NCBI RefSeq assembly: GCF_017873415.1
Contig: NZ_JAGGKD010000002.1
Coordinates: 248,001-312,000, forward strand
DNA: 64,000 nt
Origin: Methanolobus bombayensis
GTDB lineage: Archaea > Halobacteriota > Methanosarcinia > Methanosarcinales > Methanosarcinaceae
Reading direction: 5' to 3'
In this document: piece by piece, positions 29,409 through 38,986 of the stretch
Layout: each line of letters starts with the position of its first letter
How positions within the stretch are numbered: the stretch's first letter is position 1
Made by a program: the position numbers and the translations under genes
Notes under the pieces: generated by a model
Databases searched by the model: none
Told to the model about the DNA's origin: nothing
Seen by the model: only the letters and a program-made list of their open reading frames with translations

Positions 29409-29426
29409 TCAGTACATCCGAAAGTA
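29409..29426. repeat. 18-bp sequence shared with 45056-45073 (inverted)
   Basis: The 18 bases TCAGTACATCCGAAAGTA lie just upstream of the MFS gene and occur, reverse-complemented and identical, at 45056-45073 in the gene-poor zone. An 18-base match is far beyond chance in a 64-kb window. It could be a regulator site or a fragment of a dispersed element. Confidence 0.6.
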
Positions 29427-29648
29427 CCTATCATTATAACTAATTTCAACTAGTTTCAAGATATAATCCCGTGAATTGCAACTTTACATATAACAGTATT
29501 TCTAAAAGCTAATTAGACTTGTTGTAATAATTGTAAAAAGATTATTGAATAAAATGTAGACTAATCTACAAAAAATCAATCCATGATTTGCCTTTGAAAT
29601 ACCAAATCAAGAAAAATTGATAAAAATGAATCAAGAATAGATGTATAA

Positions 29649-29969
29649 TTAATGATAATCATGGAGGGTTTGTTGAACAATTTTTGTTTCTGGAATGAAT
29701 GGAGTTGGTCTATAAAGAATCCATTTTTCTTTTTCCTTGTCAGAAAGTGCTTTAAAATGAGAAGCATACATCCAATATACTCTATTTCCTACTTCTTTTT
29801 TGTAAACATAACCTTCTTCCTCTAAAATATCCAAGTATTTCTTAACAGTTGCCCATGCAATGTCCGCTTTAGAAGATACCTGAGAAGTCGTTAATTCTCT
29901 TCCAGCCTTAAACAAAACGAACATAACTGCTATTTCATATTTGTTAAAAGACTCTTCAAGTATTGACAT
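29649..29969 (-). CDS. Winged-helix DNA-binding protein
   Basis: The 106-residue protein is a single winged helix (YEIAVMFVLFKAGRELTTSQVSSKADIAWATVKKYLDILEEEGYVYKKE). Its start overlaps the end of the AbrB-like gene by 14 bases, so the two are translationally coupled, with GGTAG just upstream. The pair could be a toxin-antitoxin-like or autoregulated switch, but no toxin motif is visible. Confidence 0.7.
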   Translation of the reverse strand: MSILEESFNKYEIAVMFVLFKAGRELTTSQVSSKADIAWATVKKYLDILEEEGYVYKKEVGNRVYWMYASHFKALSDKEKEKWILYRPTPFIPETKIVQQTLHDYH

Positions 29970-30285
29970 CTTCGACTACCTTTAATGTGATGGGAACTTC
30001 TCTGATAGTTTCAGTCGTAGTTTTTGTTTCTTCAATTATTATCTCTACTTCATCGCCTTTTCTTAAACTATAGTATTTACTGATTTCATTTGGTATGCGA
30101 ATTAAAAACTGCTTCCCATCATAACTAATTTTAACTTTCTTTTTGATCTCGTTATTATTTTGCAGAATATCTGTTTCTTCGATGTGTGATTTTCTTTTTT
30201 TAAGAAATTCTGCGTTTAATTCATTGATTGGTATTCTATGGCTAGGACGCTGCGTATTTTTTAATGATCTTTTTTGATTTTCCAT
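29956..30285 (-). CDS. AbrB/SpoVT-type DNA-binding protein
   Basis: About 109 residues. The N-terminal 50 residues are basic and disordered-looking; residues 50-90 form the swapped-hairpin AbrB fold (KKVKISYDGKQFLIRIPNEISKYYSLRKGDEVEIIIEE). AbrB-like proteins often are antitoxins or autoregulators. The start is ATG 30285 or GTG 30294. Upstream lies a pair of TCGTACGA palindromes that may be its operator. Confidence 0.75.
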   Translation of the reverse strand: MENQKRSLKNTQRPSHRIPINELNAEFLKKRKSHIEETDILQNNNEIKKKVKISYDGKQFLIRIPNEISKYYSLRKGDEVEIIIEETKTTTETIREVPITLKVVEDVNT

Positions 30286-30343
30286 AGTCTCCACTCAAGC
30301 ATTTTTTGCTCATAATTAAATGGCCGAAATCTTATTAATAGTT

Positions 30344-30380
30344 TCGTACGATACTTGATATTATATCACAAATCGTACGA
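30344..30380. promoter_or_regulatory. Twin TCGTACGA palindromes around a TATA-like element
   Basis: TCGTACGA occurs at 30344-30351 and 30373-30380. Between them is the near-palindrome TGATATTATATCA, which reads as a TATA box for the leftward AbrB operon. Two identical palindromes flanking a TATA box 60-90 bases before the gene suggest an autoregulatory operator. Confidence 0.6.
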
Positions 30381-30470
30381 TTAGATTGGAGTAAGTATAA
30401 ATAGCAATAAAACATTGCTAAGTTCGGTGATTCAAATGAAACTTGATAAAAAATAAGATGACATTTGAAA

Positions 30471-31655
30471 ATGACTGAAAAAACAAAACAAAAAAAGCTA
30501 GATGATTTCTGTTTTAGCAATCATGAAAATAAAAATGTTATAGGATCAAAAATAGGACATGCTTTTAAAAGCATTATAAATCCTTCTATTTTATTTACCA
30601 TGAAGCATAATTGTCTCTATTCAGATAGAGACATATTACATGTAGTAATGAGAGGAGCATTGACTAATAATTTTATAGAAAATGCTTCTGAATCATTAAT
30701 ATTTGATGGATATTCAAATGTTCCAAATGGAGATACTGTTCGTTATCACATCAAAAAAAATGATATAGACGAAATACTAAAAAGATTCACATTTGTTTTT
30801 GATTCTATTTTTAGGGAAGCAAAAAAACAAGGGTTACTTAATAGTAAAGTTGATCTTGCAATTGATTGGACAAGTATAAAATTTTATGGCAAACGCGATA
30901 CTAAGATGGTTGTTGGAACAAAAGCTGAGAGAGGGACAACAAAAGCTTATCAATTTGCAACCGTAACTATAGTCGAAAAAAACAAAAGGTTTGTTCTAAG
31001 GGCATTACCACTTGAATCACGTGATAGTGAACATTTAAAAGCTATAGTCGAAAATCTTTTGTATTATGCTAAATCAAAAGTTCAAATTAACAGAGTTTTT
31101 TTTGATAGAGGCTTTTATTCGGTTGCTATAATCTCAACATTAAAAAAAATGGATATTCATTTTTTGATGCCTGCAAAAAAATCCAAAAATATAAAAAAAT
31201 TAGCAGAAAAAGTTAAACTACCAGCAACCCGGTTATATAGGTTGAAATCGAAAAATAAAGGTACTTTAGTTAAATTGATTTTTGTAGAATCAGATAAAAG
31301 GTCAAAAAATAATAACCAAGCAAATGACGAAAAAGAAATAGGTGTATTTGCTACAAATATGTCTCTTTCATCTGATGAAATTAAAGAGTTGTACTTATTA
31401 TATTCTAAAAGATGGGGTATTGAAACTAGCTATAGAATGTGCAATATATTTAGAACAAAAACAGCTGCAACAGACTATAGAATTCGTCTATTTCTTTTCC
31501 TATTTTCAATTATATTATACAATTTATGGGTTTTAATTAACGCTTGCATATTTTCAGATCCTTTCAAGCGACAAGGGAAACGTCAAATAGCAGCCATTAG
31601 TTTTCTATCTTCATTGTTAATTACAGTTGCATGCTCGCCCGCAGCAAACTTCTAG
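30471..31655 (+). CDS. DDE transposase (IS4/ISH3-like)
   Basis: The 394-residue protein matches IS4-superfamily transposases: a first aspartate in VDLAIDWTSIKFYG, a second in INRVFFDRGFYS and the glutamate in KRWGIETSYRM (a YREK-type motif). The C terminus is hydrophobic. It appears intact. I could not identify the terminal inverted repeats or target duplication, so the element's edges are undefined; it lies between the AbrB palindromes and a zinc-ribbon gene. Confidence 0.82.
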   Translation: MTEKTKQKKLDDFCFSNHENKNVIGSKIGHAFKSIINPSILFTMKHNCLYSDRDILHVVMRGALTNNFIENASESLIFDGYSNVPNGDTVRYHIKKNDIDEILKRFTFVFDSIFREAKKQGLLNSKVDLAIDWTSIKFYGKRDTKMVVGTKAERGTTKAYQFATVTIVEKNKRFVLRALPLESRDSEHLKAIVENLLYYAKSKVQINRVFFDRGFYSVAIISTLKKMDIHFLMPAKKSKNIKKLAEKVKLPATRLYRLKSKNKGTLVKLIFVESDKRSKNNNQANDEKEIGVFATNMSLSSDEIKELYLLYSKRWGIETSYRMCNIFRTKTAATDYRIRLFLFLFSIILYNLWVLINACIFSDPFKRQGKRQIAAISFLSSLLITVACSPAANF

Positions 31656-31737
31656 TTTATTCTATATAATTTATAAGTATAGTTTATTAAAACTCTGTTT
31701 AGTAATATCTAAATATCATAGATGTTATTTTTATTAC

Positions 31738-31911
31738 ATGGCAACTGTAAAAATACAAAAAGATGGACATAAATGTGGAAGATGTGGACATGAATGGGTA
31801 CCACGTACTAAAATAAATGAAGACCCTGTGATATGTCCAAAATGTAAATCCCCTTACTGGAACAAGCCTAGAAAAAATAAGACTAAATTATCAAAAAATA
31901 AAGCTATCTAA
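31738..31911 (+). CDS. Small zinc-ribbon protein
   Basis: The 57-residue protein has two CxxC knuckles (HKCGRCGHEW and VICPKCKSPYW) and a lysine-rich tail. Such proteins are frequent in Methanosarcinaceae, often next to regulators or toxins. It probably binds nucleic acid. The ATG 31738 starts at the end of an AT-rich promoter region. Confidence 0.75.
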   Translation: MATVKIQKDGHKCGRCGHEWVPRTKINEDPVICPKCKSPYWNKPRKNKTKLSKNKAI

Positions 31912-31924
31912 AGAGTGAAAAAGC

Positions 31925-32483
31925 ATGTGGGAGTACAAACAAGTTATAGTGATACCTGAAGATGTGGAATTGTCTCCCGGGAAACTTGGAGTTCAGGTTG
32001 CTCATGCATCGATAACTCCAATCCTCAAAAATCTGGACCATCTTGGTGATATTAAAGAATGGTTCGACAAGGGAACTCAGTATTTCTGTACCAGTTGCTG
32101 CAAAACACGCAAACATACTGGAAGATGCAGAACTTATACAGCGCAAGATTTATGGAAAGACCCATGTTCTGCAGCTTAACAATAAGAATATTTTCAATGC
32201 GCTTAACATATTCGCACCTATTAGAACAGTTGAAGTTGAAAAAGGTGCTACATTGCTGGAAGCACTCAAAAAAGCAGCAATTGTTGAAGTGAAAGACGTT
32301 CACGGTCAGGACAATATTGTTTCAACCAATGGTGAGGAAGGTTTCTTTGTCTATGACGTGGACGGTGTTTTCTCAGATAAGAACGTTAATGATTACGTTT
32401 TTGACAAGAGTTGCACAGTTGAGTGGAAAAAACTTGAACCTATCAGCATCTTGAAAGTTAAAGTAAATATTGCAGAAGAATAA
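31925..32483 (+). pseudogene. Pth2-like gene with a frameshift
   Basis: The first frame (MWEYKQVIVIPEDVELSPGK and LGVQVAHASI) begins like archaeal peptidyl-tRNA hydrolase 2, but after KEWFDKG near 32068 reading must move to the neighbouring frame (phase change of one base, around the GGG run of AAGGGAACTC) to continue as LSISVPVAAKHANILEDAEL to the stop at 32483. The downstream part does not resemble the usual Pth2 C terminus. It may be a decayed gene, a sequencing error or two overlapping genes. If Pth2 is essential here, another copy must exist. Confidence 0.55.
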
Positions 32484-32634
32484 TTGTTTTGAAGAACGTT
32501 AACCCGTTCTTCCAGTATCATTTCTTGTTTTCAATCCTTGTTTTAGTGGATATTGCTTTTGAATTGCGATCACATCGAAGATTTCACACAAATAAATTAA
32601 GTGTTACGATACCGAAAACATAACATATCTATTA

Positions 32635-33153
32635 TTATAATTCAATTTTGGCATCAAGTAAAGGGATTAGCAAAGGCTCATCTCTTGTCACGGCTTTCTT
32701 TACCTTGTCGAGTGACAAACGTTCAGTGAACCGATATCCTCTTGATTTGTCTTTTTTAGACATGTATCGGGCTTCCACAAAATGAGGTAAATAGGTCGAT
32801 GCCATTCCCTCTAAACAGTTCCGAACAGTACCCACAGGGAACGGAAGAGTGGTATAGGTATCATTCGGAAGATTAATCTTTTCAAGTTCAGTATCTCTCG
32901 TCCACTCTATGCAAACATGGAGTATCTCAGAGTGGTACACATATTTAGGGATAGGATATACCTGTTCATGTATTTTGGCGAGTGCCAATAATACTATTTT
33001 TTGATTTAATGGTAGGCGTTCCATAAACCTATATCCCATATAATGTTCGCTACCATAGTCTGCAATTTCTCGGCTATACATTTCTTCATTAGACATCGGT
33101 TTGAAATCGCTATCCCTTGCCAACTTGAATCTTGATATTTTCGACACATCCAT
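32635..33153 (-). CDS. Hypothetical protein, winged-helix-like (Orc1/Cdc6-type C terminus?)
   Basis: About 172 residues. The middle and end (MERLPLNQKIVLLALAKIHE ... RFTERLSLDKVKKAV) look like the C-terminal winged-helix domain of Orc1/Cdc6 replication proteins, but the AAA+ ATPase part is absent. An internal echo, GYRFMERLPL and GYRFTERLSL, is visible. It may be a truncated Orc1/Cdc6 paralogue or an unrelated DNA-binding protein. ATG 33153 follows GGATGTGGTAAT. Confidence 0.45.
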   Translation of the reverse strand: MDVSKISRFKLARDSDFKPMSNEEMYSREIADYGSEHYMGYRFMERLPLNQKIVLLALAKIHEQVYPIPKYVYHSEILHVCIEWTRDTELEKINLPNDTYTTLPFPVGTVRNCLEGMASTYLPHFVEARYMSKKDKSRGYRFTERLSLDKVKKAVTRDEPLLIPLLDAKIEL

Positions 33154-33390
33154 ATTACCACATCCGGACATTGAGTTTCAATTTTTTATTGGCTATTGCT
33201 TTCGAATTGATCTTTTGTGTACTGTCATAAGTATCATTATGATTCAATGTTTGAGCAAGTTGTAAGTAAGATATTAGGGCAAGATGGATCAAAATCAATG
33301 TCTTTTTAGAACAATTACCTTTTTTTGATGTTCAATGTATTGAAACACACCTGTAGAGCTTTCAACATTATAATTGAATTTATTAACTGT

Positions 33391-33581
33391 ATGAACACTG
33401 AAAAAATCAGTATTCAAGGGGATAACATACTATTGTTGGCCACAACAAAAGTCTCTTTTTCAGTAGTTGTAAAGGGAGCAAAGCATGAAGAGTGGCCAAC
33501 AATAACGTGAGCGGGATAATATTTTGTTTTCGGGGTGGTTCTTAGTTGGTACCTGTATGTTATAGCAGGTTATCATCCCGC
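33391..33581. other. Triple hairpin element, related to the 47-kb cluster
   Basis: In order: a hairpin GAACACTGA/TCAGTATTC (33393-33415), a conserved tail GGGGATAACATAC, a perfect 13-bp inverted repeat TATTGTTGGCCAC/GTGGCCAACAATA (33431-33443 and 33492-33504) and a 7-bp stem GCGGGAT/ATCCCGC (33511-33517 and 33575-33581) whose loop carries G-tracts (GGGG, GG, GG). The first hairpin and tail recur at 46980-47022. No gene is present in 33154-33907. Confidence 0.65.
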
Positions 33582-33907
33582 GCTACATTTCTATACGGTA
33601 ACATTCGTATTTAAAAACATTCGACTTAAAACAACTAAAAAAGGGTTTTATTCAAAAAGAAACTAAAAAGTCTATAGGATACTTAAAAGAGAAAAGGTGA
33701 AATAACACCTTAATCCACATCACCATCAATCATAAAATTAACAAAACAGGATATAATGATCAGACATATTAACGGTCATATCTTCATCAAGACCGTACAC
33801 CTGACTTTTTTAATCACAACACTCAAAGTTAGCGTCCTTGAATGTTTTTCCTACACATATGGAACTATGTGCAGTATGAGGGGCTTAAAAGAAATATCAT
33901 CAAGATT

Positions 33908-34234
33908 TCAATTTGATTTTAACAACTTTTTATTCGCCGTAAGAATATCGATGTCATTACAATGAAAATCGCAATCATTTGTGACGAGGATATAGTTGTT
34001 TGTTTTACAAACATCTTGTAAAATAAGATCATTGAAATCATTATTTCCAGATTTATATTCTTGTATTAATTCTGATAAATCGATATTTGCTAATTGAGAA
34101 TCTGATGATACTGTTTTCGCAAGTATTTTTTCAACATTCAGAGATATTTCTTCAGAGATGGGATCAAATACAGCACTACTGTTTCTAAATGCTTTAAATT
34201 GGTTTTGTTTAAAAGGCTTTGTAGAAATCCTCAA
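33908..34234 (-). pseudogene. Truncated PIN-domain (VapC-like) toxin
   Basis: The C-terminal half reads like a PIN nuclease: NNDFNDLILQDVCKTNNYIL and VTNDCDFHCNDIDILTANKK, with the later acidic residues of the active site. The expected N-terminal strand with the first aspartate is missing, the only start is a weak TTG, and no VapB antitoxin adjoins it. It is probably a broken gene. The following 34235-34662 holds no gene I can support. Confidence 0.5.
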
Positions 34235-34662
34235 AATTCAAGCTATTATCCAAGTCAATAGAAATTCGATATGTAACCCTTAATAATGATTGCTATCGCA
34301 GAATTTTAGCTATAGGTGCTGATTTCGATAGGTTTTCTACAGAGTCAAATTTTGAATAAATCATTATATGGTGATAAACATTAATAATATATGATATATA
34401 ATGTGATATTGGCAATTAAAAGTAAAATAAATAAAGTGATGTATGTCAAACATAGCAATATCAATTTTATTGTTATTTTATTATTGTTAAAGACTTTAGG
34501 ATTCATGTGTAATCTCATGAAATAATTGCTAAATATTCATGTTATACTGAACGAGATCTTCAATCATTCTTGAACCAAATAAAGAACATTGAGATAAAAT
34601 CATTGACCTGCCTCCGTTAAATCATTCGAACCTTGCTTTTTTGCCTTTATATTGCAAACCAG

Positions 34663-35457
34663 TCATCCAATTTCAAATGGAGTGGAAGATTCCCACTCGG
34701 TATCTACGAAATGCTTGAAGATCTGAACATGCTCTTTTCCGTTGTACCATGTGGCATTGAGGCTTATTGGAACCACATCATCATTAATAGTAATAACAAG
34801 TATCCCTTTGTTGTCAATGACCAGTATTCCACCTTTAAGAGGTTGGGTTCTTTTTCCATTGCTGTACGTACGGACCTGTACTCCAGGAAACTCCTTTACA
34901 AGATCTCCCACGTGGCTCTTTTCACGTCCTGTAAGCTTCAGTTTTACACCCATAGCAATTTTCTTATGGATAGTATCCTTGATGGCATCCATTATAGGGT
35001 AAACTTCTATCACACGAGTTAGTGAAGGATAGAAGGATGCAAAAATAATCTCCTCGGTAGCAGATTCCATCATTTGCAGTATCTTATCATTGACATTCTT
35101 CACACCGTTGATATTCCATGCAGAGTTTTCTTCTGTGTGTTCCGCATTTTCACTATAGATGTTCTCAAGCTGTTCCCTGCAAAACTTGATAGCATCTTCA
35201 TAGTTAGCCTTGAGTCTGTCAATAACGATATCTGGGGATAGAGCCCTATAACGCATCGGTTTTGTATTCTGGACCTCGATTATACCTCTGTCATTTAAGC
35301 GGTCTATCACACCATAAACTGCAGAACGTGGGACACCCGAAAGAGCATGGATGTCCGCTGCATTCCTGCTTCCGTACTGCGTCAGTGCAACAAGGATCTT
35401 TGCTTCATAGGACGTGAGGCCAAACAATTGAAGAGAATCTATTAATGAATTCATCAT
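34663..35457 (-). CDS. TrmB-family transcriptional regulator
   Basis: The 264-residue protein has an N-terminal TrmB winged helix (LQLFGLTSYEAKILVALTQYGSRNAADIH and SGVPRSAVYGVIDRLNDRGI), a coiled linker and a C-terminal sensor domain. It is a paralogue of the protein at 38987-39772 (about 60 per cent identical over the helix by eye). It lies 42 bases after the COG1361 gene, so may be co-transcribed with the transporter. TrmB proteins sense small molecules, often sugars; in methanogens the ligands are mostly unknown. Confidence 0.88.
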   Translation of the reverse strand: MMNSLIDSLQLFGLTSYEAKILVALTQYGSRNAADIHALSGVPRSAVYGVIDRLNDRGIIEVQNTKPMRYRALSPDIVIDRLKANYEDAIKFCREQLENIYSENAEHTEENSAWNINGVKNVNDKILQMMESATEEIIFASFYPSLTRVIEVYPIMDAIKDTIHKKIAMGVKLKLTGREKSHVGDLVKEFPGVQVRTYSNGKRTQPLKGGILVIDNKGILVITINDDVVPISLNATWYNGKEHVQIFKHFVDTEWESSTPFEIG

Positions 35458-35499
35458 AGTACTTACGTTATTACATCCTATTTGTTATTTTCTTCATCT

Positions 35500-36564
35500 C
35501 TACTCCTTTTTTCTGGACCTTAAATACAGTGGTATACTGACAATACCCACCAGGACTACAGCACCTAACATAGTAGTTCCATTCAGGCTGGATTCGGACT
35601 CACCAACATTCACCGAAGCCTTGAGATCATCGGAATACTGACTTTCATCGTGTTTGTCAGTATACTTCACTTCAGTGCTGATCGCATAGGGTTTCACTGT
35701 AGCATCATCTGCCACATTAACCTCGAAAGTTGCAGTCTTTGAATCTCCGGGGTACATGTCACCAAGATATGCTTCGTCATCGCTGGTTGTGAATGGATCC
35801 ACAACACTTATCCTTGCAATACAGTCGTATGCAACATCATCTCCAATGTTCGCATAGGTTATGTTGATGGTTTCCTTATCACCCTTCTGAAGACCAGATT
35901 CTGTCTTTATCACCTTGAAATATGGTTCCTCCTCTACAAAAATATCAAGGTACATTGTCTGGTTCATTTCTTCATGCCAGTAGTATGTGTCACCGTAGGG
36001 AGGAGTTACAGCAGAATCTTTTTGGTACCTGTATTTCACATTGAGTTTCAATCTGTAAGTACCAGCTTCTGCATTGTCATATACCTCTATAGGGAATTCG
36101 GCAGGTGATTCTAAGGATTTACCTGAACTAATTGAACCCAGAAGCAGGGTATCAAGTTTTATGTCTATGGGAGTATCCGGGTCTACAAGTGAAAGTGTTG
36201 CTGTTATATCCTCAGCTTTTGTAATGGCTCTGTCAGAAGCGAGTTCACTTGCCATGTAAGTCCTGGTAAGTGTCTCACCAATCTGTCCATCTCTGAAATC
36301 ATCCTCAATCTCATCCTCATCGGCTTCAAGTCCTGTGATCTGACCATCGTTCATGATGTTCACGTACAGGACAGCATCTTCACCTCTCTCAAATACATCA
36401 TCGCAGGCGAGGTTTGCTACTAGATGAGGGGAACCGTAAAGATCGTAGTAATCACTTGCTATTTCTGAAATAACGTCTTCATCTATGCTTGCAGACGCAC
36501 TATGCATACAACTTAGCACCAAGAGTGCTATCGTGAGCATCTTTACATTTTTAAGGGATATCAT
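35500..36564 (-). CDS. COG1361-type exported protein, RND partner
   Basis: The 354-residue protein has a signal peptide, two or three Ig-like/CARDB-type domains (VANLACDDVFERGEDAVLYV; IKTESGLQKGDKETINITYA) and a C-terminal membrane helix with a basic end (RSRKKE). Its start overlaps the end of the RND transporter gene by four bases (ATGA-type), so the two are translationally coupled. COG1361 proteins next to archaeal RND transporters probably form the external part of an export system. Confidence 0.85.
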   Translation of the reverse strand: MISLKNVKMLTIALLVLSCMHSASASIDEDVISEIASDYYDLYGSPHLVANLACDDVFERGEDAVLYVNIMNDGQITGLEADEDEIEDDFRDGQIGETLTRTYMASELASDRAITKAEDITATLSLVDPDTPIDIKLDTLLLGSISSGKSLESPAEFPIEVYDNAEAGTYRLKLNVKYRYQKDSAVTPPYGDTYYWHEEMNQTMYLDIFVEEEPYFKVIKTESGLQKGDKETINITYANIGDDVAYDCIARISVVDPFTTSDDEAYLGDMYPGDSKTATFEVNVADDATVKPYAISTEVKYTDKHDESQYSDDLKASVNVGESESSLNGTTMLGAVVLVGIVSIPLYLRSRKKE

Positions 36565-38882
36565 ACATTCACCTTGCTATATTTTGTATTTTTGTTCTCT
36601 AATTTATCTGAAGATTGGTGTTTTATTCTCCACCTATCAAGGTTTACCATGATGGGTGGCAGCACAATAACTGTGCTCAACAAGGAAAATGCAACAGCTA
36701 TCACTGTAACTTTTCCAAAATCACTTATCATTGGGAACGAGGATACAATAAGGGCTGAGAAGCCAAATATGACAGTAGAACCTGATGCAATGATAGCCGG
36801 ACCAACTGAAGATGCAGCCTTTTCCATTGCATCATATGGTTCCATGCCTTTTTCACGTTCCTCAAAGTAACGTTCAAGCATCAATATTGTGAATTCTGCT
36901 CCAATGCCTATTGCAAGAGCACCAAGAGTGGCAGTCAGCGGATTGTATGGCATGTCAAGGAGATACATCACTCCCCCTATCCAGCCTGTTACCATTACAA
37001 TTGGTAATATTGTGGATACAGCCTTCAGCCAGTCCCTGTAGATCACAAGCATTCCCAAGAAGATAATTACCATCCCAAGATAACCCATAGTTGTCCTGCC
37101 GGATGTCAGGGCATCTATAATGGAATTTGTCATTACCTTTGAACCTGTGACAGTTACCGTAGTACCTGCTGGAGGATCATACCATTCCATGTCACTTTTG
37201 ACAAGGTCAATGGCTGTTGTGATTTGCTCAGAAGGAAGGTCACTCTCAAGTTTCAGGTTTATTACAGCAAGATTGCTTCCTTCGATGTACTGATCCGTTA
37301 CAACCGAGGACATGCTATCAGTGACAGAAGTAATGGTATCCTTATCTGAGGGAATCGAACCATGACTTGATTCGATCAGGGAGGCAATGCTGCTTGAACC
37401 TGTTATATAGCTATTGCTTTCTTCTTCTCTTTCAGAAAAATCTAACATCCATTGCAGCAGGTCTGGATCAAGGACATCATCTGTTCTGACAATAATGTTT
37501 ATCTGATCAATTCCACCCACCACTGTTGTTAGTTTATTCAGATTCTGCAAAGCCCGCATGTCCTGTGGTACAAAATCCTTTGTCTCGGTCTGAACACCTA
37601 CATGTTCATCAGCATACAATCCTCCCGCTGCAAGAACAGATGCCAGCACAATGATGATCAAAGGTCTTTTTGCAGAGAACATGGCAACATGGGAAAGTAC
37701 TTTCCCAATAGCTGTTTCCTTTTGTTCTGCTTTTTTTACAGAAGCCTGTCTTGCAGGATACCTGCGTTTCTTTTTCTCTTCTCGTCTGTCAAGTAGGTAT
37801 AAGATGGATACAAGAACAAACATTGAAGCAATGTAACAGAGTAGCACACCCACAAGACTCATTTTGCCGAAATCCTGTATCATAGGAACCGGGGATATTA
37901 AAAGAGCGATAAAACCCAGACATGTGGCTACAACAGCACTCCCAACAGCAGGACCAGTATGTGTGATTGTATCAATAATGGCTTCTTCGACACTCTCACC
38001 TTTTGCAAGTTCTTCTTCCACACGGTTATGGAACTGAATTGCATAGTCGGCACCAAGTCCGATAAGAATTGGGAATACTGCCATGGATGCCATCGTCATG
38101 GGTATGTTCAGATAACCCATTGCACCAAAAGTCCATATCAAACCTATAAGAACTACAGGCAATGGCATCAGACACCACCTGACATGTCTGAATACCATAA
38201 GCAATGCAAAGATCATCAGGACAAATGCAAGGATAAGCATTGTTTGGAGACTTGAGCTCATCTCTTCGGACATCGCAATCATAAAAGCAGGTTCACCTGT
38301 TGCAACAGCATTTGTGCCTGTGGGAAAATCAACCACTTCAATTGTTCTCTCTACCCGCGTAAGCACTCTTTCCTTGTTGTCTTCATCTATGTTTCCCGGC
38401 AACTGCACCATAATAATAGTATGCGTGTTGTCAGGCATCAACTGGTCAACATAAGCAGAAGGCAGTAAATCAATTATTGACAGAATGGAATCGTAATTAT
38501 TGGGTATTTCAGAATGGCCGGTGACGGAATATGCAGTATTCTTAATCAGTGATGCCATACTGATAACATTCTCTACATCCTTATCTCGGGCTATCAGCGT
38601 ATCAAAATCATCAATTGCTTCGATGACTTCAGATTCCCTTACATCATCAGAATCGATGAGCACCATTATAACTTCGTTTCCAAAATTCTGCTTGTAGATA
38701 TGATCATAGTTCTGATAGAGGTCAGAGTCTTTTTCTACAAAAGTGTCTGTTCCACTTTTATGTTCTATCAAGCCTGCTCCTTGAAATGCAATCAGCATCA
38801 TGAGAATCGCAACGATAATTATTCCCAGAGGCCATTTCTCAATCACAGCTCCAATTTGTTCAAATATTTTTTTTGCAGACAT
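36561..38882 (-). CDS. RND/MMPL-superfamily exporter (HAE3-like)
   Basis: The 773-residue protein has two homologous halves, each with a long extracellular loop and five to six helices. The mid-helix acidic signature is present in both (GLGADYAIQFHNRV and GIGAEFTILMLERY). The family exports lipids or hydrophobic compounds using ion gradients. It is transcribed with the COG1361 gene and sits next to the Tes-type radical SAM gene, so export of a membrane lipid or envelope component is a fair guess. An 8-bp inverted repeat sits just upstream of the start. Confidence 0.88.
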   Translation of the reverse strand: MSAKKIFEQIGAVIEKWPLGIIIVAILMMLIAFQGAGLIEHKSGTDTFVEKDSDLYQNYDHIYKQNFGNEVIMVLIDSDDVRESEVIEAIDDFDTLIARDKDVENVISMASLIKNTAYSVTGHSEIPNNYDSILSIIDLLPSAYVDQLMPDNTHTIIMVQLPGNIDEDNKERVLTRVERTIEVVDFPTGTNAVATGEPAFMIAMSEEMSSSLQTMLILAFVLMIFALLMVFRHVRWCLMPLPVVLIGLIWTFGAMGYLNIPMTMASMAVFPILIGLGADYAIQFHNRVEEELAKGESVEEAIIDTITHTGPAVGSAVVATCLGFIALLISPVPMIQDFGKMSLVGVLLCYIASMFVLVSILYLLDRREEKKKRRYPARQASVKKAEQKETAIGKVLSHVAMFSAKRPLIIIVLASVLAAGGLYADEHVGVQTETKDFVPQDMRALQNLNKLTTVVGGIDQINIIVRTDDVLDPDLLQWMLDFSEREEESNSYITGSSSIASLIESSHGSIPSDKDTITSVTDSMSSVVTDQYIEGSNLAVINLKLESDLPSEQITTAIDLVKSDMEWYDPPAGTTVTVTGSKVMTNSIIDALTSGRTTMGYLGMVIIFLGMLVIYRDWLKAVSTILPIVMVTGWIGGVMYLLDMPYNPLTATLGALAIGIGAEFTILMLERYFEEREKGMEPYDAMEKAASSVGPAIIASGSTVIFGFSALIVSSFPMISDFGKVTVIAVAFSLLSTVIVLPPIMVNLDRWRIKHQSSDKLENKNTKYSKVNV

Positions 38883-38888
38883 GATATC

Positions 38889-38910
38889 TGTTAGTAATAG
38901 AATACTAACA
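38889..38910. promoter_or_regulatory. Putative TrmB operator between RND and trmB genes
   Basis: TGTTAGTA and TACTAACA form a perfect 8-bp inverted repeat with a six-base spacer, seven bases before the RND start and about 80 before the divergent TrmB gene. Its place between divergent genes fits a regulator site for one of the TrmB paralogues. Confidence 0.55.
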
Positions 38911-38986
38911 ATATGAATAGTTATTTAATACTAGTTTATTGTTGTACCGAAGATAGTAAATAGAAGATACTTATATCAATGTTATT

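Noticed and set aside
32635-33153. Replication initiator and origin near 33 kb
   Set aside because: Only a weak likeness to the C-terminal Orc1/Cdc6 winged helix; no ATPase domain and no clear ORB repeats, so an origin is not claimed.
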